From Phycisphaerae bacterium (GTDB lineage: Bacteria > Planctomycetota > Phycisphaerae > Sedimentisphaerales > Anaerobacaceae), in the NCBI GenBank assembly GCA_016782865.1, contig JADHXR010000030.1, positions 1 to 54,444 of the forward strand: a stretch of DNA of 54,444 bases, read 5' to 3'. The position numbers and the translations under genes are program-made. Below the pieces are notes generated by a model that was not told where the DNA came from, searched no databases, and was given only the letters and a program-made list of their open reading frames with translations. Positions 44,241-52,545 of the stretch are shown one piece after another; position 1 is the stretch's first letter; each line of letters opens with the position of its first letter.

Positions 44241-45588
44241 CCGTGCGGCCGCGGGCCGGGGCAATGGACCCAATATTATTTTCATTTTGGCCGACGATCT
44301 TGGTTATGGCGACCTTGGCTGTTACGGGCAGACGTCGATCAAGACGCCGAATATAGATCAGTTGGCCGAAGAAGGCATGAAGTTCACCGACCACTATGCG
44401 GGCAGCACGGTTTGCGCGCCTTCTCGCTGCTGTCTGATGACGGGCCTACACACGGGTCACGCACTTATCCGCGCCAACGGGAATGTGCCGCTTCGGCCTT
44501 CGGATGTGACCGTTGCCGAACTTCTGAAAGAGGCTGGCTACACGACCGGTATCATCGGCAAATGGGGGCTGGGCGAGCCGGAAACTACGGGAATCCCGAA
44601 CAAGCAGGGCTTCGATTACTGGTTCGGCTATCTCAATCAAAGACACGCGCACAACTATTATCCCAGCTATCTCTGGCGAAACGAAGAAAAGTACGTGTTG
44701 AAGAACAAGGTCAATCACGTGGTTGGCGGCCGCGACCGAACACCCGGCGGCGTTGCGACCACGCGCGTGGAGTACTCCCACGACCTGTGCGCAAAGGAGG
44801 CACTGCAATTTGTTGAGAGGAACAAGGACAAACCGTTCTTCCTGTACTTGCCCTTTACAATCCCACACGCCAACAATGAAGCCGGAAACAAGGGCATGGA
44901 AGTCCCGTCGTTCGGACAATACGCCGACAAGGATTGGCCCGAGCCGCAGAAGGGACACGCGGCCATGATAACGAGGATGGACGGTGACATCGGCAAATTG
45001 ATGGCACTGCTCAAGAAGCTCGGCCTGGATAAGAATACGGTGGTGATGTTCTCGAGCGACAACGGTCCGCACAAAGAAGGCGGAGCGGATCCGGCTTTCT
45101 TTAAAAGTTCCGGTCCCCTCAAAGGATACAAGCGCGCCTTGTACGAGGGCGGCATTCGCGTGCCTTTCATTGCCCGCTGGCCGGGGCGAATAAAAGCTGG
45201 TTCAGTCAGCAACCACGCCTCGGCGTTCTGGGATTTCCTGCCGACCTGTTGCGAGCTGGCCGGCGCCGACGTTCCGGAGGGTGTTGACGGCATTTCCATG
45301 GTCCCGGCTCTCTTAGGCCGGAGCCGACGGCAGAAAAAGCACGAGTTGTTTTACTGGGAATTCCATGAGCAGGGCAAGAAGCAAGCCGTACGGATGGGTA
45401 ATTGGAAGGGTGTTCGTCTCAACGTCGCCAAAAAGCCCGATGGGCTGATAGAGCTTTATGACTTGAAGAACGATATCGGCGAAAGGAACAACGTGGCGAA
45501 CCGGCATCCTGAAATAGTGGCGAAGATTGAAGAGTATATGAAATCTGCGCGGACGCCTTCGGAACACTGGAAAATGCCCGGGGAGTAA
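44158..45588 (+). CDS. Tat-exported sulfatase, arylsulfatase A-like
   Basis: 476 residues from ATG 44158, preceded by AGGAG. Leader TRREFIRMMGVAAASAGACS is twin-arginine type. PNIIFILADDLGYGDLGCYG gives the metal aspartates and C86-A-P-S-R90 (TVCAPSRCCLMTG) the formylglycine site; GIIGKWGLGEP is the second signature and VVMFSSDNGPH the later DN motif. The end LYDLKNDIGERNNVANRHPE is typical of arylsulfatases. Start codon overlaps the previous frame. Substrate unknown; a cell-envelope or algal sulfated glycan is likely. It is followed 56 bases later by another sulfatase. Confidence 0.94.
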   Translation: MGTQTRREFIRMMGVAAASAGACSLRRSRAAAGRGNGPNIIFILADDLGYGDLGCYGQTSIKTPNIDQLAEEGMKFTDHYAGSTVCAPSRCCLMTGLHTGHALIRANGNVPLRPSDVTVAELLKEAGYTTGIIGKWGLGEPETTGIPNKQGFDYWFGYLNQRHAHNYYPSYLWRNEEKYVLKNKVNHVVGGRDRTPGGVATTRVEYSHDLCAKEALQFVERNKDKPFFLYLPFTIPHANNEAGNKGMEVPSFGQYADKDWPEPQKGHAAMITRMDGDIGKLMALLKKLGLDKNTVVMFSSDNGPHKEGGADPAFFKSSGPLKGYKRALYEGGIRVPFIARWPGRIKAGSVSNHASAFWDFLPTCCELAGADVPEGVDGISMVPALLGRSRRQKKHELFYWEFHEQGKKQAVRMGNWKGVRLNVAKKPDGLIELYDLKNDIGERNNVANRHPEIVAKIEEYMKSARTPSEHWKMPGE

Positions 45589-45644
45589 CGGCTTGTGAGA
45601 GTTCGAATGACGACACGAACACAGAGTGGACGGAGAAGGTTACT

Positions 45645-47051
45645 ATGAAACGTCGGGATTTCCTGAAAACTGTGAGCTTCGGCGCGGCGGCATTTGCGGC
45701 GCCGGCATGGCCTTACGCACGGCGGCGCGGCGCGGTGGCCGGCAAGCCCAACGTTGTCTACATAATGCTGGATGAGCTTGGGTACTTCGAACTGTCCTGC
45801 ATGGGGAACAAGTATCTGAAAACTCCGAACATCGATCGAATGGCGAACGAGGGTATGCGTTTCACCCAGGCCCTCGCAGGCGGCCCGGTATGTGCGCCGA
45901 CCCGGTGCACGCTGATGACAGGCCAGCATACGGGGCATTGCACGGTGCGGATGAACAGCCAGGTCTGGCCCATGCGGGCCGAGGACGTAACAGTCGCCGA
46001 GGTGCTCAAAAGGGGCGGCTATGCAACGGGCGGATTCGGCAAGTGGGGCTGTGGCGACCGCGGCACAACGGGCGCTCCCGAGCTGCACGGGTTCGACTTG
46101 TTCTACGGCTACTACAATCAAACCCACGCACATTCGTTCTTTCCCAACTACCTCGTGCGAAACGGCGAGAAAGTCCAGCTCGAGGGCAACACGGGTGATT
46201 TCCACAAGGGAAAACATTTCTCGCATCATCTGATCTTCAATGAATCGGTCAAGTTCATTTGCGAGCACAAGGACCAACCGTTCTTGTGTTACTGCGCATG
46301 GACTCCTCCCCACGGCCAATGGGGGATCCCGGAGGATGAACCGGCGTGGCTCCAGTTCAAGGACAAACCGTGGAATGCCGGTGATAGGAGGCCCGAGGAC
46401 GCGAAGGTTTACGCCGCGATGGTGAAGATGGTTGACCGTCAAATCGGAGACATCCTGACGTTGCTCAAAGAGCTGGGGCTGGAGGACAACACGATCGTAT
46501 TCGTATGCGGCGATAACGGCGGCAGAGGAGGCTTCGGCAACTTCTTCGATCCCAACAGACACTTTCGCGGGCAAAAAGGGACCCTTTACGAGGGCGGTCT
46601 GCGCATCCCGATGATTGTGCGCTGGCCCGGCAGGATCAAGGCGGGTACTGTCAGCGACCATTTGTGGTATTTCCCGGATGTTATGCCGACTTTAGCGGAG
46701 TTGGCCGGCGTCGATCCGCCCGATAAGATCGATGGCATCTCAATTCTTCCGACGTTATTGGGTGAGGAAGCTGTGGGCCGTAAGCAGAAGATGCACGAAT
46801 TCCTGTACTGGGAACACCGCGGGCAGAAGGCCGTACGAATGGGCAATTACAAGGCTGTAAAGCCCGGGAAGAGTGAACAGTTTGAGCTGTACAACCTCGA
46901 CAAGGACATAGGCGAGCGGAACAACATAGCTGACGAGCACCCGAAGGTCCTCGCGAAAATGAAGGCTTGCGCCGAAAAATCCCACACCGAGAATCTTATT
47001 GGTGAAGTTCTGGACAAGGAAAAGAGATTCAAAGGTCATCAGTTCCCCTAA
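45645..47051 (+). CDS. Tat-exported sulfatase with variant active-site wording
   Basis: 468 residues. Leader MKRRDFLKTVSFGAAAFAAP. The alkaline-phosphatase-like core reads PNVVYIMLDELGYFELSCMG, where the usual DD is DE, and the formylglycine motif is C83-A-P-T-R87 (threonine in place of serine). GGFGKWGCGDRGTTG and VCGDNGGRGGF complete the signature. The substitutions are mild and occur in family members, so activity is probable. The C-terminus mirrors the previous sulfatase (LYNLDKDIGERNNIADEHPK), suggesting an old duplication. Third sulfatase of the cluster. Confidence 0.92.
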   Translation: MKRRDFLKTVSFGAAAFAAPAWPYARRRGAVAGKPNVVYIMLDELGYFELSCMGNKYLKTPNIDRMANEGMRFTQALAGGPVCAPTRCTLMTGQHTGHCTVRMNSQVWPMRAEDVTVAEVLKRGGYATGGFGKWGCGDRGTTGAPELHGFDLFYGYYNQTHAHSFFPNYLVRNGEKVQLEGNTGDFHKGKHFSHHLIFNESVKFICEHKDQPFLCYCAWTPPHGQWGIPEDEPAWLQFKDKPWNAGDRRPEDAKVYAAMVKMVDRQIGDILTLLKELGLEDNTIVFVCGDNGGRGGFGNFFDPNRHFRGQKGTLYEGGLRIPMIVRWPGRIKAGTVSDHLWYFPDVMPTLAELAGVDPPDKIDGISILPTLLGEEAVGRKQKMHEFLYWEHRGQKAVRMGNYKAVKPGKSEQFELYNLDKDIGERNNIADEHPKVLAKMKACAEKSHTENLIGEVLDKEKRFKGHQFP

Positions 47052-47163
47052 CGGGCTTCGACGTGAGAACCATAGGCGTGATGAGGCCGGCAGTTCATTC
47101 AGCGGCAAGAAATATTTTTTCAAAGTCAGGTTGTTTGTAAGGACTCCACAGTACAATGGTTAT

Positions 47164-47217
47164 GTGCTTGCGCTCGCTTATGGCCCGACAATTCTCGCAA
47201 GGTCACGTTTTTTTTTT
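47164..47217 (+). terminator. Possible intrinsic terminator after the sulfatase cluster
   Basis: GTGCTTGCG (47164-47172) can pair with CGCAAGGTCAC (47196-47206, with a bulge) and is followed by one G and ten T (47208-47217). It lies 113 bases after the last sulfatase stop of the cluster. The loop is long, which lowers confidence. Confidence 0.35.
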
Positions 47218-47828
47218 CTTGACGACGAACAAGGAGTTAGATAAAAGAGGCCGAATGGATGGCTTTGGATGGTGAATAGGTTATCGTATGCGAGAAGCAC
47301 GGTGACATGGCAAAACTTAGAGTCGCTGTGAGCTTTCGCCATTTTATTTCCTACTCTGGAATAGGAGTTGATGGATCGCTTTGCGAGTGAGGATTCGCAA
47401 GAAAGGAATGAAAAGGCTGTGAAAGGTGAGGTGTCCCACTTTGTGTTTCCGCATGTTGGTCTTCCTGCGTCTTGCGGTTCCGGCGATTTGCCAAGAAACA
47501 TGCCGCGGGCTGGTCCGTGATCAGAGAACGTCAGGCTGGCTTGTAGAGTTCGAGTCTTGTGACTTTTGCAGAGTTGGTGCTCCAAAGCACTTTGATTGAG
47601 CATTCAGGGAAGGCTTTGTGCGTAAAGGATTACGCGATCAAGGGGCAATCCGACCGGTTCTCCGGAAGGATTGCCCCATATTTTGTTGCCTAATAGTCCT
47701 TGAAATGTCTCATCCACCCGGGCCAGTCGTCGGTCGCCACGCCCCCGGCTCTCGGCCTGCTATAATACTGTTGTGAAAAAACTGTACTGGACAAATCCTG
47801 ATGTCTATGAGATCCAAGGTACGAAACA
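47218..47828. other. Gap with a perfect hairpin, no gene recognised
   Basis: About 610 bases before the fourth sulfatase. It contains a perfect 10-base stem, GGGGCAATCC (47642-47651) with GGATTGCCCC (47668-47677), followed by ATATTTTGTTG, terminator-like for an unknown transcript. Open frames of 85-140 codons have no protein character. An ncRNA cannot be excluded. Confidence 0.4.
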
Positions 47829-49412
47829 ATGAAAAGACGAGACTTTCTCAGATTTGCAGGGACAACGGCAGCAGCACTTGCCTTGCCGGGATTGGCCGAG
47901 ACGCGTGGTGGAGACAACGGACGCAAACCGAACGTTTTGTTCATTTCAATCGACGATCTTAACGATTGGATAGAACCGTTAGGGGGCCATCCTCAGGCGA
48001 GAACGCCGAACCTGAAACGCTTCGCGCAACAGTCCGTCAACTTCACGCATGCCTACTGTCCCAGTCCGTCCTGCTGCCCGTCGAGGACCGCCATCATGAC
48101 CGGACAGGCCCCTTACACCTCCGGCGTATATTCGAATTATCAGGATTGGCGCGAAGTCATAAAAGACTACACTTCGCTCGGCAAGTGTTTCAGGCAAAAC
48201 GGCTACTACTCCGCAGGCGCGGGAAAGATTTATCACTACCACATGGTCGATCCTTCATGCTGGGACGAGTACTGGCCCTCACAAACCAAGAACATGCCCG
48301 ATGAATACCTGCCTCAAAAGCACGCGGCGAATTACGACCCTGAGAAGGATTTCTACAAGACTATTAGCATGCCCGAATTTGAGAACATGTATAAGATGTT
48401 CGACTGGGCCTCGCTTGATATCGACGATTCACTCATGGGAGACCATCAAAGCGTCGAGCAGGTTTCAAAGCAACTGATGAAGGATCACGACAAGCCATTC
48501 TTCCTCGCCTGTGGAATCTACAGACCTCACGTCCCCTGGTATGTGCCTGAGAAATACTATGACATGTTCCCACTCGACTCGGTCAGACTGCCCAGAGTTC
48601 TTGAGAACGATCTTGATGACGTAAGCGACCGGGTCAGGGACATTGCCCGGCGAGGTGGTGACTATCACCAGCATGTGCTCGAAGCCGGGCAGTGGCCGAA
48701 GGCCGTGCAGGGATATCTTGCCTCCATCGCCTTCGCAGACGCAATGTTCGGCCGGTTGCTTGATGCGCTGGAGCGCAGCAAGTACTCGGAGAACACCATA
48801 GTAGTCGTCTGGTCGGATCACGGCTGGCAGCTAGGGGAGAAGCAGCACTGGCGAAAGTTCGCGCTTTGGGAAAACATCTTGAGGTCCGTGCTGATGATTA
48901 AGGCCCCGAAAGGAACGGCGGGTCTGCCGGAAGGCTCGAAGGACGGCACCGGCTGCGATCGAGTTGTCTCTTTGCAGGACATCTATCCCACCCTGGTCAG
49001 CCTGTGCGGGCTTGAGGCAAGAAGTGACATAGACGGCAACAGCGTCGTGCCTTTGCTGAGGAATCCCAAAGCAGAATGGGACCACCCCGCGGTTGCTACC
49101 TATGACTTCGGGGAATTTTCCATCCGGACCGAGAGGTTCAGATATTCCGTATACATTGACGGCAGCGAAGAGTTGTACGACCACGCGAAAGATTCCGAAG
49201 AGTGGACCAACCTGGCGGCCGATCCCAAGTACGCCAGAGTGAAGAGGCGACTGAAGAAACGGATACCGAAAGAACCCGCTGAACTTGCTCCAACGTCAAT
49301 GAAACTCATGCCGCACCACTGTCCACCGTTCAGGAGCAGACAGGAATATTTCGACTGGCTCAATCACGGCAAAGACTACAAATACCTCATCGAGAAATAC
49401 TGGCCGCACTAA
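47829..49412 (+). CDS. Tat-exported sulfatase, iduronate-2-sulfatase-like
   Basis: 527 residues. Leader MKRRDFLRFAGTTAAALALPG. NVLFISIDDLNDWIEPLGGHPQARTPNL is the wording of iduronate-2-sulfatase-type members, with formylglycine site C82-C-P-S-R86. GAGKIYHYHM and VWSDHGWQLGEKQHW carry the remaining metal and substrate residues. Iduronate-2-sulfatases act on 2-O-sulfated uronic acids of glycosaminoglycans or similar bacterial/algal glycans; the precise substrate is unknown. Its TAA stop lies at the left edge of a 17-base dispersed repeat, which might have replaced a few original codons. Confidence 0.93.
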   Translation: MKRRDFLRFAGTTAAALALPGLAETRGGDNGRKPNVLFISIDDLNDWIEPLGGHPQARTPNLKRFAQQSVNFTHAYCPSPSCCPSRTAIMTGQAPYTSGVYSNYQDWREVIKDYTSLGKCFRQNGYYSAGAGKIYHYHMVDPSCWDEYWPSQTKNMPDEYLPQKHAANYDPEKDFYKTISMPEFENMYKMFDWASLDIDDSLMGDHQSVEQVSKQLMKDHDKPFFLACGIYRPHVPWYVPEKYYDMFPLDSVRLPRVLENDLDDVSDRVRDIARRGGDYHQHVLEAGQWPKAVQGYLASIAFADAMFGRLLDALERSKYSENTIVVVWSDHGWQLGEKQHWRKFALWENILRSVLMIKAPKGTAGLPEGSKDGTGCDRVVSLQDIYPTLVSLCGLEARSDIDGNSVVPLLRNPKAEWDHPAVATYDFGEFSIRTERFRYSVYIDGSEELYDHAKDSEEWTNLAADPKYARVKRRLKKRIPKEPAELAPTSMKLMPHHCPPFRSRQEYFDWLNHGKDYKYLIEKYWPH

Positions 49413-49428
49413 GGACCATGCACGAAAT
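49412..49428 (+). repeat. 17-base dispersed repeat, copy 2
   Basis: AGGACCATGCACGAAAT directly after (and sharing its first A with) the sulfatase TAA. Same as 22732-22748. Confidence 0.75.
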
Positions 49429-49463
49429 AGATTACTGAATTTGATGTTCAAGTGTGCCGTAGA

Positions 49464-49540
49464 TTTGGCTGCGACGATTGAGTGGAACCGCAAGCGTAGC
49501 TATTCTACGTTGAGGATTCCGCGATTGAGGAGCAGCCAAA
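49464..49540. repeat. Palindromic element between two inverted 17-base repeats
   Basis: TTTGGCTGC (49464-49472) and GCAGCCAAA (49532-49540) bound a further hairpin, CGTAG (49495-49499) with CTACG (49505-49509). The whole unit sits inside the pair of opposing 17-base repeats at 49412 and 49575. Confidence 0.5.
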
Positions 49541-49572
49541 GATGCGGTGCAATTGGGCAACAAAACGGGAAG

Positions 49573-49968
49573 TTATTTCGTGCATGGTCCTAAGATACTA
49601 TGGCCCCACATGGTATCGACACTGCCGCGAGCTTCCACAGCGTCGGTGTCCTCACACGGCCTCGTCGCCGCCGGGCACGCGCGAATCTTGTCAATGTCCG
49701 CGTAGTATGCGCGCAATATTTCCATCCATTCTCCCACTCCGGAAGGGATTGACCACATCTTCCCGTCCTGCTCCGTGCTGTACAACGCCGCTGCGACGCC
49801 CCATTGCTTGAGATTCGACTGACAAGCCGCAGCCCTCGCTTGCTTTCTCACACGCTGCAACGCCGGCATCAGTATCCCCATCAACAGGGCGATGATGGCA
49901 ATGACCACCAGCAGTTCGATAAGCGTGAACCCTTTGCTCCCGTCCCCCCGTCTGTTGCTCGCGCTCAT
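49573..49968 (-). pseudogene. Truncated prepilin-like gene
   Basis: 131 codons from ATG 49968 ([13 protein letters not shown] then [24 protein letters not shown]). Family members in this window run to 247-270 residues and end with an H/DG strand; here the frame ends abruptly in LGPCTK at TAA 49575-49573, and the last codons lie within the inverted copy of the 17-base repeat (49575-49591). Repeat-associated truncation of the 3' half is the simplest reading. The shortened product could still be a membrane anchor. An opposite arrangement, a short natural pilin, is less likely given the pattern. Confidence 0.65.
49575..49591 (-). repeat. 17-base dispersed repeat, copy 3 (inverted)
   Basis: ATTTCGTGCATGGTCCT on the plus strand, the reverse complement of copies at 22732 and 49412. 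It provides the end of the truncated pilin frame. Confidence 0.75.
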
Positions 49969-50105
49969 AAAGCAACTCCTGTTCTCGGCAGTTTACCAAT
50001 GGCCGTTGATTAGACCACGCAGTATACGCAGCTTGCAGCCTCAATTGTACCGATTTGACATGTGTTCCGCCGGAGTTTGTTCGGTTCAAGTCCTATGCGT
50101 CCAGG

Positions 50106-50849
50106 CTAATAGCCTAATTCGCCCCAGATGGCCTTCTGCACGCGGGTCAGATCGGGATTGTCCTCCTGCACAGCACCGAGATTGTCGCCGCGACTGCCCC
50201 ACTCAAAATTTTCCATCAGCTCCCTGGTGCGCGGGTCTTTCCACACCCACCACTCCGAACGGCCGTCGCAAAAGGCAACAACCGTGCCCGAACCGTGACG
50301 GGCGGGAATCGGATTCCACCAGGCGGGCCTGCTCCAGGGCACAGCCCACGCCGCATCCCAGTCCTCACCGAAATCATCTATGAAAACGATGCGGCGAGAA
50401 GGATGCTTGATCTTGCGGATGTTCTCGGTAACGGGGCCACCGTCAAAACTCCCGCCGTTCATGGCATGAGAGCAACTGTACGTGCGCATCTCATAGCTCT
50501 TGGCCACAGGACAGCGGTAAACCTGCACTTTCTTGACATACTCGAACAGCACACCATCCTTGAGGGCCTGCACCTGGGTCTCTATTGGCGCGTCGACAGG
50601 TCTGTTGCCGGCAGGTTTCAGAACCCAGCCTCCGTCCTGCACCGCCACGGCCCTGGGCATGTTGCCCTCGTAGTCATCACAATACAACATCCATCCCAGG
50701 GCGAGTGTCTTGGCATTGTTGAGGCACACGGCCCGTTTGCCTTGTTCTTTGGCGCGGTTGAGGGCAGGCAGCAACAGGGCCATGAGAATGGCGATAACGG
50801 CGATAACGACCAATAGCTCTATTAGCGTGAAACCATTTCGTTTGCACAT
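50106..50849 (-). CDS. Prepilin-like protein
   Basis: 247 residues from ATG 50849. Leader MCKRNG then [24 protein letters not shown]. Mid-protein cysteine ([24 protein letters not shown]) and C-terminal [20 protein letters not shown] match the layout of the other family members here. It ends with a helical [24 protein letters not shown] tail. Single gene, downstream (on the minus strand) of the oxidoreductase but separated by about 390 bases, so its own promoter is likely. Role unproven. Confidence 0.85.
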   Translation of the reverse strand: MCKRNGFTLIELLVVIAVIAILMALLLPALNRAKEQGKRAVCLNNAKTLALGWMLYCDDYEGNMPRAVAVQDGGWVLKPAGNRPVDAPIETQVQALKDGVLFEYVKKVQVYRCPVAKSYEMRTYSCSHAMNGGSFDGGPVTENIRKIKHPSRRIVFIDDFGEDWDAAWAVPWSRPAWWNPIPARHGSGTVVAFCDGRSEWWVWKDPRTRELMENFEWGSRGDNLGAVQEDNPDLTRVQKAIWGELGY

Positions 50850-51237
50850 ATCAGTCGTCTTCCTCTCAAAGAAGGATTGTCTTTGCCTACCGTTGCCCTT
50901 CCAGATCCAATGTGTCTCACCAGCATGCTTCTACTCTGTCATCATAACAGAATTAGGGAGATGATGCAACTAATTGTCCGTGTACAAAGTGCCGCAGAAA
51001 CCGCCTCGAATTGAAAGCCGACGGACGTTCTTCACGCAACGGCATCTGCACAACTCACCCACCCCGTCACAACCTGGGCGCTGTGCTCGCCCGGGGGGCT
51101 GGCGCCGGTCTTAATTGACCCTTGCCAGAATCCAATTGGAAATGAAATCAAGTGCTTCGGGCAGCATCTCTCCTTTTTCCACATTTTCCACATTAGCATT
51201 AACAGGATGGGCAAGCGAGTTGCCCATCCTACCAGTT
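50850..51237. other. Intergenic region ending in a hairpin repeat
   Basis: About 390 bases between two minus-strand genes. The only distinct element is the ATGGGCA-family hairpin at 51204-51230. Nothing coding is recognised. Confidence 0.4.
51204..51230. repeat. Hairpin repeat (ATGGGCA family), longest stem
   Basis: AGGATGGGCAA (51204-51214), 5-base loop GCGAG, TTGCCCATCCT (51220-51230). Seven bases after the stop of the oxidoreductase gene (minus strand), so it might act as a transcript end. Confidence 0.65.
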
Positions 51238-52515
51238 TCACAGCCGCCAGGGCGCGCGTCTGGGGCGCCAAGTCATGCGGTTGGCTTCGGCGTCTCCGAT
51301 GAACTGCTCGGCGTCGGGGTCCCACTTGAGCGGGCGATCGAGCTTCATCGCAATGTTGCCCAAATGACATACCGTGCTGGAGCGATGTCCTACCCCGGCG
51401 TTGCAGATCGGGTCTTTGCGGCTCTTAATGCAGTCGAGGAAATTCTGAGTGTGGCTGCGGCTTTCGTACAGATGAACCTCGTCGGGACCTATCGTCGAGT
51501 CAAGAATCGACTCCGGCTCGGCCTGCAATTTTCCCCGATTGACGTAAATCCATCCTTCGGTGCCCTCGAAACGCGTGCCGCCGCCTCTGCTGAGATACAT
51601 CTTGACGCCGTTGGCATAGGTGTACTCCACCTCGGCGCTCAGTGCCGTAGTAAACAGCCCGGTCTTGGGGAACTCGCCTTTGCCCCGGATTTCGACCGGC
51701 CCGGTATCATCGGCTTGGTTACCCCATTGCGCGATATCCAGATGGTGAGCACCCCAGTTTGTCATTTGCCCGCCTGAGTACTCCAGAATGAACCGGAACT
51801 GATAGTGACAGCGCTGCGTATGGTACGGCTCCCACGGAGCGGGCCCGAGCCACAGATCATAGTCGAAACCTTCCGGCACCGGTTCGGGCGTCCAGGTCGG
51901 TTCGCATTTTCTGTTGTTGCCGGAGATTCCGACTCTCATTGTATGCAGTTTACCTATCCGGCCGTTGACGACGAGTTCGCAGGCCTTGTGAAACTCGCTG
52001 CCGGATCGCTGCTGAGAACCGGTCTGGAAAACCCGTCCGTAACGCTTGACTTCGTCGGCAAGCTCGCGCCCTTCGGCTATGGTCAATGTCAGCGGCTTTT
52101 CGCAGTACACGTCCTTGCCGAGACGGACTGCAGCGATTGAAGTCGGCACATGCCAGTGATCCGGTGTGGCTATCGAGACCGCGTCGATATCGTCCCGCGC
52201 CAGCAGATCGCGAAAGTCGTTATACGAAGACTTGGCGCCCAGCCCGACCGACTTGCAGGCCTTTTCCCGATGAGCCGCGTCAACGTCGCAGACCGCGACA
52301 ACCTGCGACTCGCGGTTGCCGTTGAAATTCCTCATGTTACCGCTGCCCTGGCCCCCAACGCCTATACAGCCGACGGTAATGCGGTTGCTCGGCGCGCCTG
52401 CGCCAAAAACCGACGAAGGAACTATAACGGGCAGCGCCAACGCGCCCCCGGCCGCACCAGCCAAAAACTCTCTCCTGCTGAAACTTCTTCCGGTCCTGTC
52501 GTTCTTGCTACTCAT
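51238..52515 (-). CDS. Tat-exported Gfo/Idh/MocA family oxidoreductase
   Basis: 425 residues from ATG 52515, which has GGAAGACTTC upstream (52536 is an alternative). Leader SFSRREFLAGAAGGALALPVIVPS is twin-arginine. The Rossmann domain has ITVGCIGVGGQGSGNMRNF (dinucleotide loop), VVAVCDVD, DDIDAVSIATPDHWH and the catalytic EKPLTLT lysine motif; the second domain carries GAHHLDIAQW, a conserved histidine pair. These proteins act on sugars or sugar acids with NAD(P), and exported versions with pre-bound cofactor are common in planctomycetes. It follows the sulfatase/lyase cluster and could process liberated sugars. Confidence 0.93.
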   Translation of the reverse strand: MSSKNDRTGRSFSRREFLAGAAGGALALPVIVPSSVFGAGAPSNRITVGCIGVGGQGSGNMRNFNGNRESQVVAVCDVDAAHREKACKSVGLGAKSSYNDFRDLLARDDIDAVSIATPDHWHVPTSIAAVRLGKDVYCEKPLTLTIAEGRELADEVKRYGRVFQTGSQQRSGSEFHKACELVVNGRIGKLHTMRVGISGNNRKCEPTWTPEPVPEGFDYDLWLGPAPWEPYHTQRCHYQFRFILEYSGGQMTNWGAHHLDIAQWGNQADDTGPVEIRGKGEFPKTGLFTTALSAEVEYTYANGVKMYLSRGGGTRFEGTEGWIYVNRGKLQAEPESILDSTIGPDEVHLYESRSHTQNFLDCIKSRKDPICNAGVGHRSSTVCHLGNIAMKLDRPLKWDPDAEQFIGDAEANRMTWRPRRAPWRL

Positions 52516-52545
52516 GAAGTCTTCCTTTCTTGCCATTCAAGCAGA

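Noticed and set aside
45456..46661. A 401-codon open frame opposite two sulfatases
   Set aside because: Spans the end of one gene and most of another on the opposite strand, with no domain.
47178..47603. A 141-codon minus-strand frame in the gap before the fourth sulfatase
   Set aside because: Low-complexity, no motif, and it crosses the T10 tract; treated as non-coding.
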